From Roseateles sp. SL47 (GTDB taxonomy: Bacteria; Pseudomonadota; Gammaproteobacteria; Burkholderiales; Burkholderiaceae_C): a DNA stretch of 64,000 bases. Shown piece after piece: positions 31,323 to 40,147 of the stretch. The stretch's first letter is position 1. Each line of letters begins with the position of its first letter. The notes beneath the pieces are model-generated. The model did not search any database. It saw nothing but the letters and a program-made list of their open reading frames with translations, and was not told the DNA's origin. Position numbers and translations under genes: made by a program. The DNA lies in the NCBI RefSeq assembly GCF_026625885.1, contig NZ_CP113068.1, positions 62,001-126,000 on the forward strand, written 5' to 3'.

Positions 31323-32078
31323 TCAGGTGTTTTCCCTGATGCCATCAAACCGATAACCAACGCCGTAAATGGAACGAATGGGTTCCTGGCCTGGGCAGGC
31401 CAACTCCAGTTTGCGTCGGAGGTTTTTCACATGGCTGTCAATCGTTCGGTCGCTCAATGCGCGCTGGTCGTCATGCAGCTTGTCCAGCAATTGATCGCGG
31501 GAGAACACCCGGCCCGGCGCATCCGCCAAGGCCCGCAGCAAACGGAATTCGGCCGGGGTCAGGTCCAGCAACTGACCTTGCACGCGGGCCTGGTGACGAT
31601 CACCATCCAGCACCAGGCCGGCGTCAGGGTCAGCTTCGGGGCTGCGTTCAGGGTCAGTGGCCGGGTCAGCACTTGCGCCCACCGCCACCGCAGGCACGCG
31701 CCGTTGCCGCCGCAGAATGGCCTTGACCCGAGCCACCAGTTCACGGGGACTGAAGGGCTTGCAGACATAGTCGTCCGCGCCGGACTCCAGGCCGACCAGG
31801 CGGTCCACTTCCTCCACCCGCGCAGTGACCATGATGATGGGCACATCGCTGAAGCTGCGCAACGCCTGGCAGATGCTCAGGCCATCCCGGCCGGGCAGCA
31901 TCAGGTCCAGCACCAGCAGGTCAGGCTGATGCTCACGCACCCAGTCCACCACCTCGGTTCCCTCATGAAGCTGCTGGCACGTGAAGCCGTCGCGGACCAG
32001 ATAGTCATGGGCCAGTTGGGCCAGGCGGGGCTCATCTTCCACCACCAGCACCAGGGGCAGGTCATGAACGGCTGTCAT
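31323..32078 (-). CDS. baeR: OmpR-family response regulator, BaeR-like
   Basis: The 251-residue protein has an N-terminal receiver domain with acidic pocket E14-D15, phosphoacceptor Asp58 (LLVLDLMLPGRDG) and the conserved Lys in CKPFSPREL. The C-terminal winged-helix domain has LTPAEFRLLRALADAPGRVF, then DSHVKNLRRKLE and SIYGVGYRF. A 20-residue Pro/Asp/Glu-rich linker joins them. Its start overlaps the end of the kinase gene by 17 bases. The pair is divergent from an RND efflux operon, the BaeSR-mdt arrangement, so control of efflux under envelope stress is likely. The symbol rests on context and architecture rather than a direct comparison. Confidence 0.82.
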   Translation of the reverse strand: MTAVHDLPLVLVVEDEPRLAQLAHDYLVRDGFTCQQLHEGTEVVDWVREHQPDLLVLDLMLPGRDGLSICQALRSFSDVPIIMVTARVEEVDRLVGLESGADDYVCKPFSPRELVARVKAILRRQRRVPAVAVGASADPATDPERSPEADPDAGLVLDGDRHQARVQGQLLDLTPAEFRLLRALADAPGRVFSRDQLLDKLHDDQRALSDRTIDSHVKNLRRKLELACPGQEPIRSIYGVGYRFDGIRENT

Positions 32079-33507
32079 CGAAGTCTCCCGCCCGCTCCGG
32101 GGGCTGATGGCGTGTCAGGGGCAGGCGCAGCTCGATCCAGACGCCCCCCAGAGGGGACGCCTTCGCCTCGATCTGCCCGCCGTGGGCTTCCACAATGCTG
32201 CGGCAGATGGCCAGCCCCAGTCCGCTACCGCCACTGGCTCGGCCCCGCGACGCTTCAACACGGAAGAAGCGTTCAAAGAGACGCGGAAGCACCTCGGGCG
32301 CCACCCCGGGGGCGGAGTCTTCCAGATCCAGCACCGCATCGTCCTGCTCGCGCCGCAGGCGCAGATGCAGCTCACCGCCCGCATCGGTGTAGCGGATGGT
32401 GTTGTCCAGCAGGTTGTGCAGCAGCTGGTGGAGCCGGGCCGCATCGGCGGACAGCATCAATGGGGCGTGCGGCAGCGACATCGTCAGGCGCAGCGCCTTG
32501 TCCTGCGCAGCAGCCGAGAAGGCCTCGGCTTCCTGGCGTACCAGCGCCACCATGTCGAGATCCTGCTTGCGATAGGTGAGCGCGCCGGCATCTGCCAGCG
32601 CCAGCTCATGCAGGTCCTGCACCAGTTGGGTCAGGGTCTTCACCTCGGATTGCAGCAGGCTCAGCAGGGCGGGTGTCATCGGGTGGATGCCATCTTCCAC
32701 GGCCTCCAGCTCACCGCGCAACACCGACAGCGGCGTGCGCAGCTCATGGGAGATGTCCGCCATGAACGCCCGCCGCATCTGTTCATTGCGGGCCAGCGCC
32801 TGCGAGAGCTGGTTGAAGTCCTGCCCCAGCTGCGCCACTTCGTCATGCCCCTGCACGGGCACCTGGGCCCCGAAGTCGCCCGCCGCCAGCCGGTGGGTGG
32901 CGGCGGCCACGCGGCGCACCGGAGCCAGCAGGCCCTTGGCCACCCACCAGGCCGCCAGACCGGCCACGCCCAGTGCCGCCAGCCCGACCCACATCACCGC
33001 TTGCAGTTGCCCGCCCAGGAAGCGCAGGGCTGCCTCGTCGGTCGCCGCCTGCACCGGGGCAATCATCAGCCAGCCGACCGTCTGGCCCTCCACCACGATG
33101 GGACGTTCCTGGCTTTCCGGCAGCACAAACGGGAAGCCGATTACCCGCAGCCGCTGGGAATCCAGCAGCATCATGCGGCGGCCGGCTCCCAGCAGGTCGG
33201 ACGCGATCACGTCCTCATCGGCCAGTGGCGGGGGCAGGCCCAGATCGATCAGTGTCTGCTCCGCCCCCAGCAGGCGGAACCAGACGTCCGGCCGGTTGCG
33301 GACGAAGTCCCAACTGCCATGCTCGCGCCAGCCTTGCTGCAAGCGCGGAACGGACGCGTCCATGCGGGCCATCTGCTGCTCATTCAAGTAGCCGAAGAAG
33401 CCGCGTGTGAAGCTCAGGTGCGTCGCCCAGCCCATGGCCAGCACCGCCAGGGCGGCTGTGGCCAGCACGGCCAGAAACACCCGTATCGTGATGCCAATGC
33501 GTTTCAT
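32062..33507 (-). CDS. baeS: Sensor histidine kinase, BaeS-like
   Basis: The 481-residue inner-membrane kinase has a first transmembrane helix at residues 7-27 (IRVFLAVLATAALAVLAMGW) and a periplasmic region. A second helix lies at about 165-190 (VMWVGLAALGVAGLAAWWVA). A HAMP domain follows, then the dimerisation helix with phosphoacceptor His254 (DISHELRTPLSVLRGELEAV), and the ATPase domain with LLDNTIRYT, DSAPGVAPE and GGSGLGLAIC. The LRGELEAVEDG run after the H-box is typical of BaeS. It is the first gene of the kinase-regulator pair on the minus strand and is divergent from the efflux adaptor. Confidence 0.85.
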   Translation of the reverse strand: MKRIGITIRVFLAVLATAALAVLAMGWATHLSFTRGFFGYLNEQQMARMDASVPRLQQGWREHGSWDFVRNRPDVWFRLLGAEQTLIDLGLPPPLADEDVIASDLLGAGRRMMLLDSQRLRVIGFPFVLPESQERPIVVEGQTVGWLMIAPVQAATDEAALRFLGGQLQAVMWVGLAALGVAGLAAWWVAKGLLAPVRRVAAATHRLAAGDFGAQVPVQGHDEVAQLGQDFNQLSQALARNEQMRRAFMADISHELRTPLSVLRGELEAVEDGIHPMTPALLSLLQSEVKTLTQLVQDLHELALADAGALTYRKQDLDMVALVRQEAEAFSAAAQDKALRLTMSLPHAPLMLSADAARLHQLLHNLLDNTIRYTDAGGELHLRLRREQDDAVLDLEDSAPGVAPEVLPRLFERFFRVEASRGRASGGSGLGLAICRSIVEAHGGQIEAKASPLGGVWIELRLPLTRHQPPERAGDFDDSRS

Positions 33508-33643
33508 AGGGTTCGAAGCCTACCCCGGGTGGCGGTGACCGCCCTGGTTCACCGTGCAGAAACATCGGCGGGCGGCGGTCTCCAAAGTTCCTGCACATTT
33601 GGTCCCGACCATGGCCAACAAGCCCATTCCAGGACCGTCTGCC
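33508..33643. promoter_or_regulatory. Divergent control region between baeS-like kinase and efflux operon
   Basis: This 136-base spacer must hold promoters for both directions. TCTCCAAAG at 33580-33588 matches the E. coli BaeR box TCTNCANAA at six of seven fixed positions. A GGTGA...TCACC inverted repeat with an 11-base spacer lies at 33534-33554. No clear sigma70 hexamer pair was found. If the adaptor begins at ATG 33611, the region is shorter. Confidence 0.3.
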
Positions 33644-35023
33644 ATGCCTTTGTCCCTCCCACGCTCCGCCACCCCAGGCCCAAGCCCCGCCACGCCCCGC
33701 CGCCCCGCCCCCACCAGCCTGGTCCTGTCGCTGGCGGCCCTGGCCATGATGGGTTTCACGTTGTCTGGGTGCGGTGAAGCCGGGTCGGCGCCGTCCGCCG
33801 GGACCACGGGCGCCCCGGTGGGAGCCACTGCTGCAGCCACATCGGTGGGTGTCTATACCGTCAGCGCGGAATCGCTGACGCTGAGCACCGAGCTGCCCGG
33901 CCGCACCACCGCGCCCACCGTGGCCGAGATCCGGCCGCAGGTCAGCGGCATCATCCAGGCCCGCCAGTTCACCGAAGGCGGACCGGTGAAAACCGGTCAG
34001 GCGCTCTATCAGATCGATGCCGCCACCTATCAGGCCAGCTTCGACAGTGCCAAGGCTGCCGTCGCCAAGGCCGAGGCCACGGCGTCCTCCGCCCGGCTCA
34101 CCGCCAAGCGCCAGGCGGAACTGCTGAAGATCCAGGCCGTGAGCGAACAGGACCAGCAGGACGCGCAGTCCACCCTGCAGCAGGCCGAAGCCGACCTGGC
34201 CTCCGCCAAGGCCGCGCTGGACACGGCTCGCATCAACCTCCAACGCACCATCGTCACTTCGCCGATCAGCGGCCTGGCCGATGTGTCCAGCGTCACCACC
34301 GGCGCACTGGTCACGGCCGAACAGACCACCGCGCTCACCACCGTGCGCCAGATCGATCCCATCCAGGTGGACATCAGCCAGTCCAGCAGCGAATGGCTGG
34401 CTCTGCGCAGGGAACTGGCCGCCGGCCGCTTCAAACAGGCGGACAACGATACGGCGGCGGTGCAGCTGCTGCTGGAAGACGGCAGCACCTATGCACGCGC
34501 GGGCAAGCTGAGCGTGCGGGGGGTGTCGGTCAACACCAGCACCGGGGCTGTCACGCTGCGCGCCGTGGTGCCAAATCCGGAGGGGTTGCTGCTGCCCGGC
34601 ATGTATGTGCGGGCCCTCCTGCAGACGGTCCGGCTGGACCAGGCCCTGCTGGTGCCCCAACAAGCGGTGACTCGCGACACCCACAACACCACCACGGTGC
34701 TGACGGTGGACGCCACCCAGCAGGTGCACAAGCGCACGGTGCAACTGGACCGGGTGGTGGGCAACCGCTGGCTGGTCAGCAGCGGGCTGCAGGCCGGCGA
34801 GCAGGTGATTGTGGAAGGCGGCCAGAAGGTGCGGGACGGTGACAAGGTCCAGGCCCATCGCGTCAGTCTGCCGGCCGACAGGGGCGCCGCAGTGGACACG
34901 GCAACAGCCTCCACCCCGGCTGCTGCCGCCAGTGCCACCGCTGGATCCACCGCTGCCGCCACCGCCACCGCCACCGCCGCCTCCCTCGGCGTGGTCGCTC
35001 GCGGCGCGTCCGCCGCGCGCTGA
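33644..35023 (+). CDS. RND efflux system periplasmic adaptor (membrane fusion lipoprotein), AcrA/MexA type
   Basis: The adaptor bridges the inner-membrane pump and the outer-membrane channel. From ATG 33644 (AGGA at 9 bases) it has 459 residues. In-frame ATGs at 33611 and 33554 are alternatives. A lipoprotein signal ends in LSGC with Cys43. The barrel-sandwich motif PQVSGIIQARQFTEGGPVKTGQALYQID, seen in two parts, the long alpha-hairpin (about residues 120-185, Ala/Gln-rich) and TSPISGLADVSSVTTGALV are classic for the family. The last 50 residues form an Ala/Thr/Ser-rich tail that is not part of the fold. The pump gene starts 10 bases later. Confidence 0.92.
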   Translation: MPLSLPRSATPGPSPATPRRPAPTSLVLSLAALAMMGFTLSGCGEAGSAPSAGTTGAPVGATAAATSVGVYTVSAESLTLSTELPGRTTAPTVAEIRPQVSGIIQARQFTEGGPVKTGQALYQIDAATYQASFDSAKAAVAKAEATASSARLTAKRQAELLKIQAVSEQDQQDAQSTLQQAEADLASAKAALDTARINLQRTIVTSPISGLADVSSVTTGALVTAEQTTALTTVRQIDPIQVDISQSSSEWLALRRELAAGRFKQADNDTAAVQLLLEDGSTYARAGKLSVRGVSVNTSTGAVTLRAVVPNPEGLLLPGMYVRALLQTVRLDQALLVPQQAVTRDTHNTTTVLTVDATQQVHKRTVQLDRVVGNRWLVSSGLQAGEQVIVEGGQKVRDGDKVQAHRVSLPADRGAAVDTATASTPAAAASATAGSTAAATATATAASLGVVARGASAAR

Positions 35024-35033
35024 GGAGACTTTT

Positions 35034-38000
35034 ATGGCACGTTTTTTCATCGACCGACCGGTCTTCGCCTGGGTGCTGGCCATCGTCGTGATGCTGGCCG
35101 GTGCCCTGGCCATCACCACCCTGCCGCTGGAGCAATATCCGGACATCGCGCCGCCCAAGGTCACGATCAGTGCCACCTATCCCGGCGCCTCGGCCAAGAC
35201 CATCGAGGACTCCGTCACCCAGGTGATCGAGCAGCAGATGAAGGGCTTGGATGGACTGCTGTCGATGCAGTCCACCAGCTCGTCGTCCGGTTCCGCCAGC
35301 ATCACGCTCAACTTCAATGCCGGCACGAATCCCGACGTGGCGCAGATGCAGGTGCAAAACAAGCTGCAGCAGGCCGAAGCGCAACTGCCGCAGGCCGTGC
35401 AGAGCCAGGGCGTGACGGTGACCAAGACGGGCACCGACTTCCTGATGGTGGTGGCGCTGTATTCGGCGGACGGTTCCGCCAGCGCCATCGACATCGGCGA
35501 CTACATCAGCTCCAACCTGGTGGATGTGCTCAGCCGTCTGGACGGCGTGGGGGACGTGCAGACGCTGGGCACCGGCCATGCCATGCGCATCTGGCTGGAC
35601 CCGGCCAAGCTGGCCAGCCATGCGCTGATGCCCTCGGATGTCAGCACCGCCATCACCGCGCAGAACGCGCAGGTATCCGCCGGTCAGGTGGCTGGCCTGC
35701 CGGCAGTGACCGGCCAGCAGCTCAATGTCACCATCACCGCGCGCAGCAAGCTGCAGACGGTGGAGCAATTCCAGAACATCCTGCTCAAGACAGCCAGCGA
35801 CGGCAGCCGCGTGAAGCTCTCGGATGTCGCGCGGGTGGAACTGGGGGGTGAAAGCTACACCATCGCCTCCCGTTATGAAGGTCAGCCTGCCGCCGCCATG
35901 GGGGTGAAACTGGCCACCGGCGCCAATGCCATTGGCGTGGCCAATCTGGTCAATGCCAAGCTGGCGGAGCTGCAGCCGTCCTTCCCCTATCACCTGCAGG
36001 TGGTCAATGCCTACGACACCACGCCGTTTGTGAAGGTGTCCATCGAAGAGGTGGTGATCACGCTGGCCGAGGCGCTGGTGCTGGTGGTGGCAGTGATGCT
36101 GCTGTTTCTGCAGAGCTGGCGCGCCACGCTGATTCCGGCGATTGCCGTGCCGGTGGTGCTGCTGGGCAGCTTCGGTGTGCTGGCCGCTTTCGGTTATTCA
36201 ATCAACAGCCTGACCATGTTCGGCATGGTGCTGGCCATCGGCCTGCTGGTGGACGACGCCATCGTGGTGGTGGAAAACGTCGAGCGGGTGATGCAGGAGA
36301 AGGGCCTGTCCGCCAAGGAAGCCACGCGCCAGTCGATGGGCGAGATCACCGGGGCGCTGGTGGGCATTGCGCTGGTGCTGTCGGCCGTGTTCATTCCGAT
36401 GGCGTTTTTCGGCGGCTCCACCGGGGTCATCTACCGACAGTTCTCGATCGCCGTGGTGTCGGCCATGTTGCTGTCGGTGGCCGTGGCCATGAGCCTGACC
36501 CCGGCCCTGTGCGCCACCTTGCTCAAGCCGGGTGCGCATGGCAGCAACGCGGCGGGCGACGCCCAGGCTGGAAGCAACACATGGGCAGGCGCAGCACCCG
36601 CGACGGAGGCGGCGGCACCAGCGGGTGCCCGGCGGCCGAGCGGATTTGTCGCTCGCTTCTTTGCCGGCTTCAATCGCGGCTTCAATCGCGGCTTCGACCG
36701 CAGCAGCATCGGCACCCAGTCGCTGGTGGGGCGTCTGTTGCGCCGCAGCGGTCGGGTGATGGTGGTCTATCTGGCCCTCGTCGTTGCCATGGTGGTGCTG
36801 TATCAGCGCCTACCCACCTCCTTCCTGCCGGCGGAGGACCAGGGCGTGCTGATGGGCGAGGTGCGCCTGCCCTCCGGTTCCACCGATGAGCGCCTGATGG
36901 CCTCGCTGCAAGCGGCCGAGCAGTGGCTGGCCCAGCAACCCGACGTGGCGGGTTACACCGTCATCACCGGCACGGGCGGGGACCAGGCCAGCGGCCGCTT
37001 GTTCATCAAGCTCAAGCCCTGGGACGAGCGCAAGGGCCGCGGCCAGAGTGCCGCCGACATTGCCCGCCGCGGCAATCGTGAACTGGCCAAGCTGCGCGAT
37101 GCTCAGGTGTTCCTGATGCAACCGCCGCCGGTACGTGGCCTGGGGTCGAGCGCCGGGTTCACCTTTGAGCTGCAGGACCGGGGCGGCCTGGGCCATGACC
37201 AGTTGGTCGCAGCCCGGGATCGCTTCCTGCAACTGGCCCGCAAGGATCCGGCGCTGTCGCAGGTGCGCATCAGCGGTGTGGACGATGCGCCGCAGCTGGG
37301 CATCACCATCGACGATGCCAAGGCCGGCGCCCTGGGTGTGGCCACCGACGACATCAACACCACGCTGGCCACCGCCCTCGGCGGCAGCTATGTGAATGAC
37401 TTTCTGGACAAGGGCCGGGTCAAGAAGGTGTATGTGCAGGGCGACGCGCCCTACCGCATGGGCTCGGACAGCATCCTGCGCTGGTTCGTGCGCAATTCCG
37501 ACGGCTCGATGGTGCCCTTCTCCGCCTTCACCGCCATCCAGTGGACCTTCGGGGCGCCCAAGCTGGAGCGCTACAACGGCTTCTCCTCCTATGAAATCGT
37601 GGGCGAAGCTGCGGCTGGCGTCAGTTCCGGCACCGCCATGGCGGCCGTGGAAGCCCTGGTGAAGCAATTGCCGGCCGGCATTGGCATCGAATGGGCGGGG
37701 CAGTCCTACCAGGAGCGGCTGTCCGGCGCCCAGGCGCCGGCGCTGTATGCCGTGTCGGTGCTGTTTGTGTTCCTGTGCCTGGCCGCCTTGTATGAGAGCT
37801 GGTCGGTGCCGTTCTCGGTGATGCTGGTGGTGCCGCTGGGCGTCATTGGCGCCGTGGCACTGACCGGGCTGCTGGGGCTGGAGAACGACGTGTATTTCCA
37901 GGTGGGCCTGCTCACCACCGTCGGGCTGGCCGCCAAAAACGCCATCCTGATCGTCGAGTTTGCCAAGCAGTTGCAGGAACAGGGCGCCTCCGCCCTGGAC

Positions 38001-38291
38001 GCCGCACTGCAGGCGGTGCGGTTGCGGTTGCGCCCCATCCTGATGACCTCGCTGGCCTTCATGCTGGGGGTGCTGCCGCTGGCCATTGCCACCGGCGCGG
38101 GAGCCGGCAGCCGGCGCGCCATCGGCACCGGGGTGTTGGGCGGCATGTTGAGCGCCACGGTGCTCGGGGTGTTGTTCGTGCCGGTGTTCTACATGGTGGT
38201 CCGCCGCCTGGTCGACCGCAAGCGCTCGCAACTGCCCGCTGCCGATTCATCCCATCCAGACGCTCCCCGCCTGACGGAGACACAAGCATGA
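35034..38291 (+). CDS. RND multidrug efflux permease (HAE1 family), AcrB/MexB type
   Basis: The inner-membrane proton-drug antiporter has 1085 residues from ATG 35034, behind a strong GAGGAG site that contains the adaptor stop. The signature N-terminus is MARFFIDRPVFAWVLAIVVM. The proton-relay double Asp lies in LAIGLLVDDAIVVVENVER. Two RND repeats with twelve predicted helices and porter loops are visible. A 55-residue Ala/Gly-rich hydrophilic insert (HGSNAAGDAQAG..., DNA about 36535-36715) lies in the cytoplasmic loop between helices 6 and 7. It includes a GFNRGFNRGFDR repeat. The stop overlaps the outer-membrane factor start (ATGA). Confidence 0.95.
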   Translation: MARFFIDRPVFAWVLAIVVMLAGALAITTLPLEQYPDIAPPKVTISATYPGASAKTIEDSVTQVIEQQMKGLDGLLSMQSTSSSSGSASITLNFNAGTNPDVAQMQVQNKLQQAEAQLPQAVQSQGVTVTKTGTDFLMVVALYSADGSASAIDIGDYISSNLVDVLSRLDGVGDVQTLGTGHAMRIWLDPAKLASHALMPSDVSTAITAQNAQVSAGQVAGLPAVTGQQLNVTITARSKLQTVEQFQNILLKTASDGSRVKLSDVARVELGGESYTIASRYEGQPAAAMGVKLATGANAIGVANLVNAKLAELQPSFPYHLQVVNAYDTTPFVKVSIEEVVITLAEALVLVVAVMLLFLQSWRATLIPAIAVPVVLLGSFGVLAAFGYSINSLTMFGMVLAIGLLVDDAIVVVENVERVMQEKGLSAKEATRQSMGEITGALVGIALVLSAVFIPMAFFGGSTGVIYRQFSIAVVSAMLLSVAVAMSLTPALCATLLKPGAHGSNAAGDAQAGSNTWAGAAPATEAAAPAGARRPSGFVARFFAGFNRGFNRGFDRSSIGTQSLVGRLLRRSGRVMVVYLALVVAMVVLYQRLPTSFLPAEDQGVLMGEVRLPSGSTDERLMASLQAAEQWLAQQPDVAGYTVITGTGGDQASGRLFIKLKPWDERKGRGQSAADIARRGNRELAKLRDAQVFLMQPPPVRGLGSSAGFTFELQDRGGLGHDQLVAARDRFLQLARKDPALSQVRISGVDDAPQLGITIDDAKAGALGVATDDINTTLATALGGSYVNDFLDKGRVKKVYVQGDAPYRMGSDSILRWFVRNSDGSMVPFSAFTAIQWTFGAPKLERYNGFSSYEIVGEAAAGVSSGTAMAAVEALVKQLPAGIGIEWAGQSYQERLSGAQAPALYAVSVLFVFLCLAALYESWSVPFSVMLVVPLGVIGAVALTGLLGLENDVYFQVGLLTTVGLAAKNAILIVEFAKQLQEQGASALDAALQAVRLRLRPILMTSLAFMLGVLPLAIATGAGAGSRRAIGTGVLGGMLSATVLGVLFVPVFYMVVRRLVDRKRSQLPAADSSHPDAPRLTETQA
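36666..36701 (+). repeat. 12-bp tandem repeat, three copies, in RND permease insert
   Basis: Units at 36666, 36678 and 36690 encode GFNR, GFNR and GFDR in the hydrophilic loop between the two halves of the pump. The first two are identical and the third differs at two bases. The reading frame is preserved. Confidence 0.8.
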
Positions 38292-39922
38292 CCATTCCGA
38301 AGTTCCGGCTCACCCCCGTGGCCGCCTGGGTACGCAGCGCCAGCCTGGCGGCTGCCCTGACCGCCAGCCTCGGCTTGAGCGCCTGCGCCCAATTGGCGCC
38401 TGCCTATTCCACCCCGGCGGCGCCGATTCCGGCGGCATGGCCGGAGGCGCCAGCGATGGAGCAAGAGTCGGCGGGGTCCGCCGGTGTGGTGGTGTCAGCC
38501 AGGAGGCCAGGCGCATCCACAGGCGCATCCACAGGCGCATCACCCGCCGCATCACCCGGCGCATCACCCGCCGCTTCCGCCGCTGCTTCCGCAACCGATT
38601 CCCCCGCTGCTGCCGGTTCCGCTGCTGCCGGTTCCGCTGACGCCAGCGCCCAGGCCGATGACCTGTCCACGGTGATCACCGCCCCCCAACTGAGGGAGGT
38701 CATCCGCCTGGCGCTCGACAACAACCGCGACCTGCGGATTGCGGCGCTGAACATCGAGCAGGCCCGAGCCACCTATCGCATCCAGGCTGCCGCCCAACTG
38801 CCAACCCTCACCGGCTCGGCCTCCGACACCGTCAAGCGCACCCCCGCCCAGGCCAATGGCGGCCAGGCCAGCCTGGCCCGCCAGTACGGTGTGGAAGTGG
38901 GGGTGACCGCCTGGGAGCTGGATCTTTTTGGCCGCGTGCGCGATCTGAAGGATGCGGCGCTGGAAAGCTACCTCAACACGGAAGAGGCCCAGCGCAGCAG
39001 CCGGCTCAGCCTGATCGCGGAGGTGGCGACCGCCTGGCTGACCCTGTCGGCCGATCAGGCCCAGTGGGAACTGGCCCAGCAGACCTTGCAATCCCAACAG
39101 CAGACGTATGAGCGCACCCTGCAAAGCCAGCAGCTGGGTGGGGCTTCTGCCCTGACAGTGGCCCAGGCCCGCACCACGGTGGAGTCGGCCCGCAACAGTG
39201 TGGCCAGCAGTGCCGCCCAGGTGCAGCAGGACCGCAACGCCCTGACCTTGCTGGTGGGCGCCACGGTGCCGGCGCACTGGCTGCCGGCCGCCATGACCCC
39301 GACACCGGCGGCCCAGCTCCAGCTGCCGCCCCAGGGGCTGCCCTCCACCGTGCTGCAACGCCGTCCGGACGTGCTGGCGGCGGAACATCTGCTGAAGGCG
39401 GCCCATGCCAACATCGGCGCGGCCCGGGCGGCCCTGTTCCCGACCATCAGCCTGACCGCGACCGCCGGCACCGCCAGCACCGCCTTGTCGGATCTGTTCA
39501 AGGGCGGCGCCTGGAGTTTCATCCCGTCCGTCTCCCTGCCGATCTTTGACGGCGGCAGCAGCCGCGCCAGCCTGGCGTCCGCCCAGGCGGCCCAGCAGAT
39601 CCAGCTGGCCACTTATGAAAAGACGGTGCAGACCGCCTTCAGCGAGGTGGCGGACGCCCTGGCGGTCCGCGCCAGCCTGGCGGAGCGGCTGGAGGCCCAG
39701 CAGGCGTTGGTGGACGCTTACCAGCAGGCCTACACCCTGGCCGACGCCCGCTTCCGCCGGGGCGCCGACAGCTATCTGACCGTTCTGGATGCGCAACGCT
39801 CGCTCTTCTCGGCCCGCCAGACGCTGGTCACCCTTCGGCTGCTGGACCAGACCAACCGGATCACCCTTTACAAGGTCCTGGGGGGTGGCGGCTGGACGTC
39901 TTCCACGGGCTCCGGCGCCTAG
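38288..39922 (+). CDS. Outer-membrane efflux lipoprotein, NodT/OprM family
   Basis: This is the outer-membrane channel of the tripartite pump, 544 residues. The lipoprotein signal ends LSAC (GLSACAQLAP). The two outer-membrane efflux repeats are visible as LDNNRDLRIAALNIEQARA with WELDLFGRVRDLKDAAL, and as RRPDVLAAEHLLKAAHANIG with SLPIFDGGSSRASLASAQAA. Between the lipid anchor and the first repeat is an 80-residue Ala/Ser/Pro-rich linker made of tandem repeats, which most OprM-type proteins lack. It overlaps the permease gene by 4 bases and ends the efflux operon. Confidence 0.93.
   Translation: MTIPKFRLTPVAAWVRSASLAAALTASLGLSACAQLAPAYSTPAAPIPAAWPEAPAMEQESAGSAGVVVSARRPGASTGASTGASPAASPGASPAASAAASATDSPAAAGSAAAGSADASAQADDLSTVITAPQLREVIRLALDNNRDLRIAALNIEQARATYRIQAAAQLPTLTGSASDTVKRTPAQANGGQASLARQYGVEVGVTAWELDLFGRVRDLKDAALESYLNTEEAQRSSRLSLIAEVATAWLTLSADQAQWELAQQTLQSQQQTYERTLQSQQLGGASALTVAQARTTVESARNSVASSAAQVQQDRNALTLLVGATVPAHWLPAAMTPTPAAQLQLPPQGLPSTVLQRRPDVLAAEHLLKAAHANIGAARAALFPTISLTATAGTASTALSDLFKGGAWSFIPSVSLPIFDGGSSRASLASAQAAQQIQLATYEKTVQTAFSEVADALAVRASLAERLEAQQALVDAYQQAYTLADARFRRGADSYLTVLDAQRSLFSARQTLVTLRLLDQTNRITLYKVLGGGGWTSSTGSGA
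38510..38581 (+). repeat. 12-bp tandem repeat, six copies, in the outer-membrane efflux gene
   Basis: Six units from 38510 in steps of 12 (GGCGCATCCACA, later GGCGCATCACCC and GCCGCATCACCC, the last degenerate) encode a GAST/GASP/AASP series. A second small repeat, GCTGCTGCCGGTTCC twice, lies at 38606-38635. Copy number may vary by slippage without breaking the frame. Confidence 0.8.
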
Positions 39923-40147
39923 GCTGGCCCCTCCACGGACCGGGCACGATGCGGGCAAGCCACGATCCTCACAGATCGTTACCTTGACCAGAATGCACAG
40001 ACGGAGGTATTTGTTCACTGATCGTCGATGGCGGAGCGGTCCGATCCCGACGGGAAAGGACGAAATTGCACGAAGCTCCCCACTTCCGTGAAACACCCTG
40101 TGCCAGGGCGCACTGCGCCAGGGTACAAGGCGGTAAAGTGAGAGGCG
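39923..40147. other. Intergenic region ahead of pilB with overlapping inverted repeats
   Basis: No gene is seen in these 225 bases. ACGATC (39962-39967) and GATCGT (39974-39979) form a hairpin. A weak promoter candidate is TTGACC (39984-39989), 18 bases, TATTTG (40008-40013). Close to pilB, ACCCTG (40095-40100) can pair with CAGGG (104-108 of the same hundred) or with CAGGGT (40119-40124), and GCGCACTGCGC is a palindrome between them. The structures are mutually exclusive. Confidence 0.4.

Noticed and set aside
38510..38581. Regular short repeats considered as a CRISPR array
   Set aside because: Units are 12 bases with no spacers and lie in frame inside a coding region.
39943..39957. GGCACG-N4-GGGCA before pilB considered as a sigma54 promoter
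   Set aside because: The GG and GC spacing is right, but the TT of the -12 element is replaced by GG, and it lies about 190 bases from pilB.
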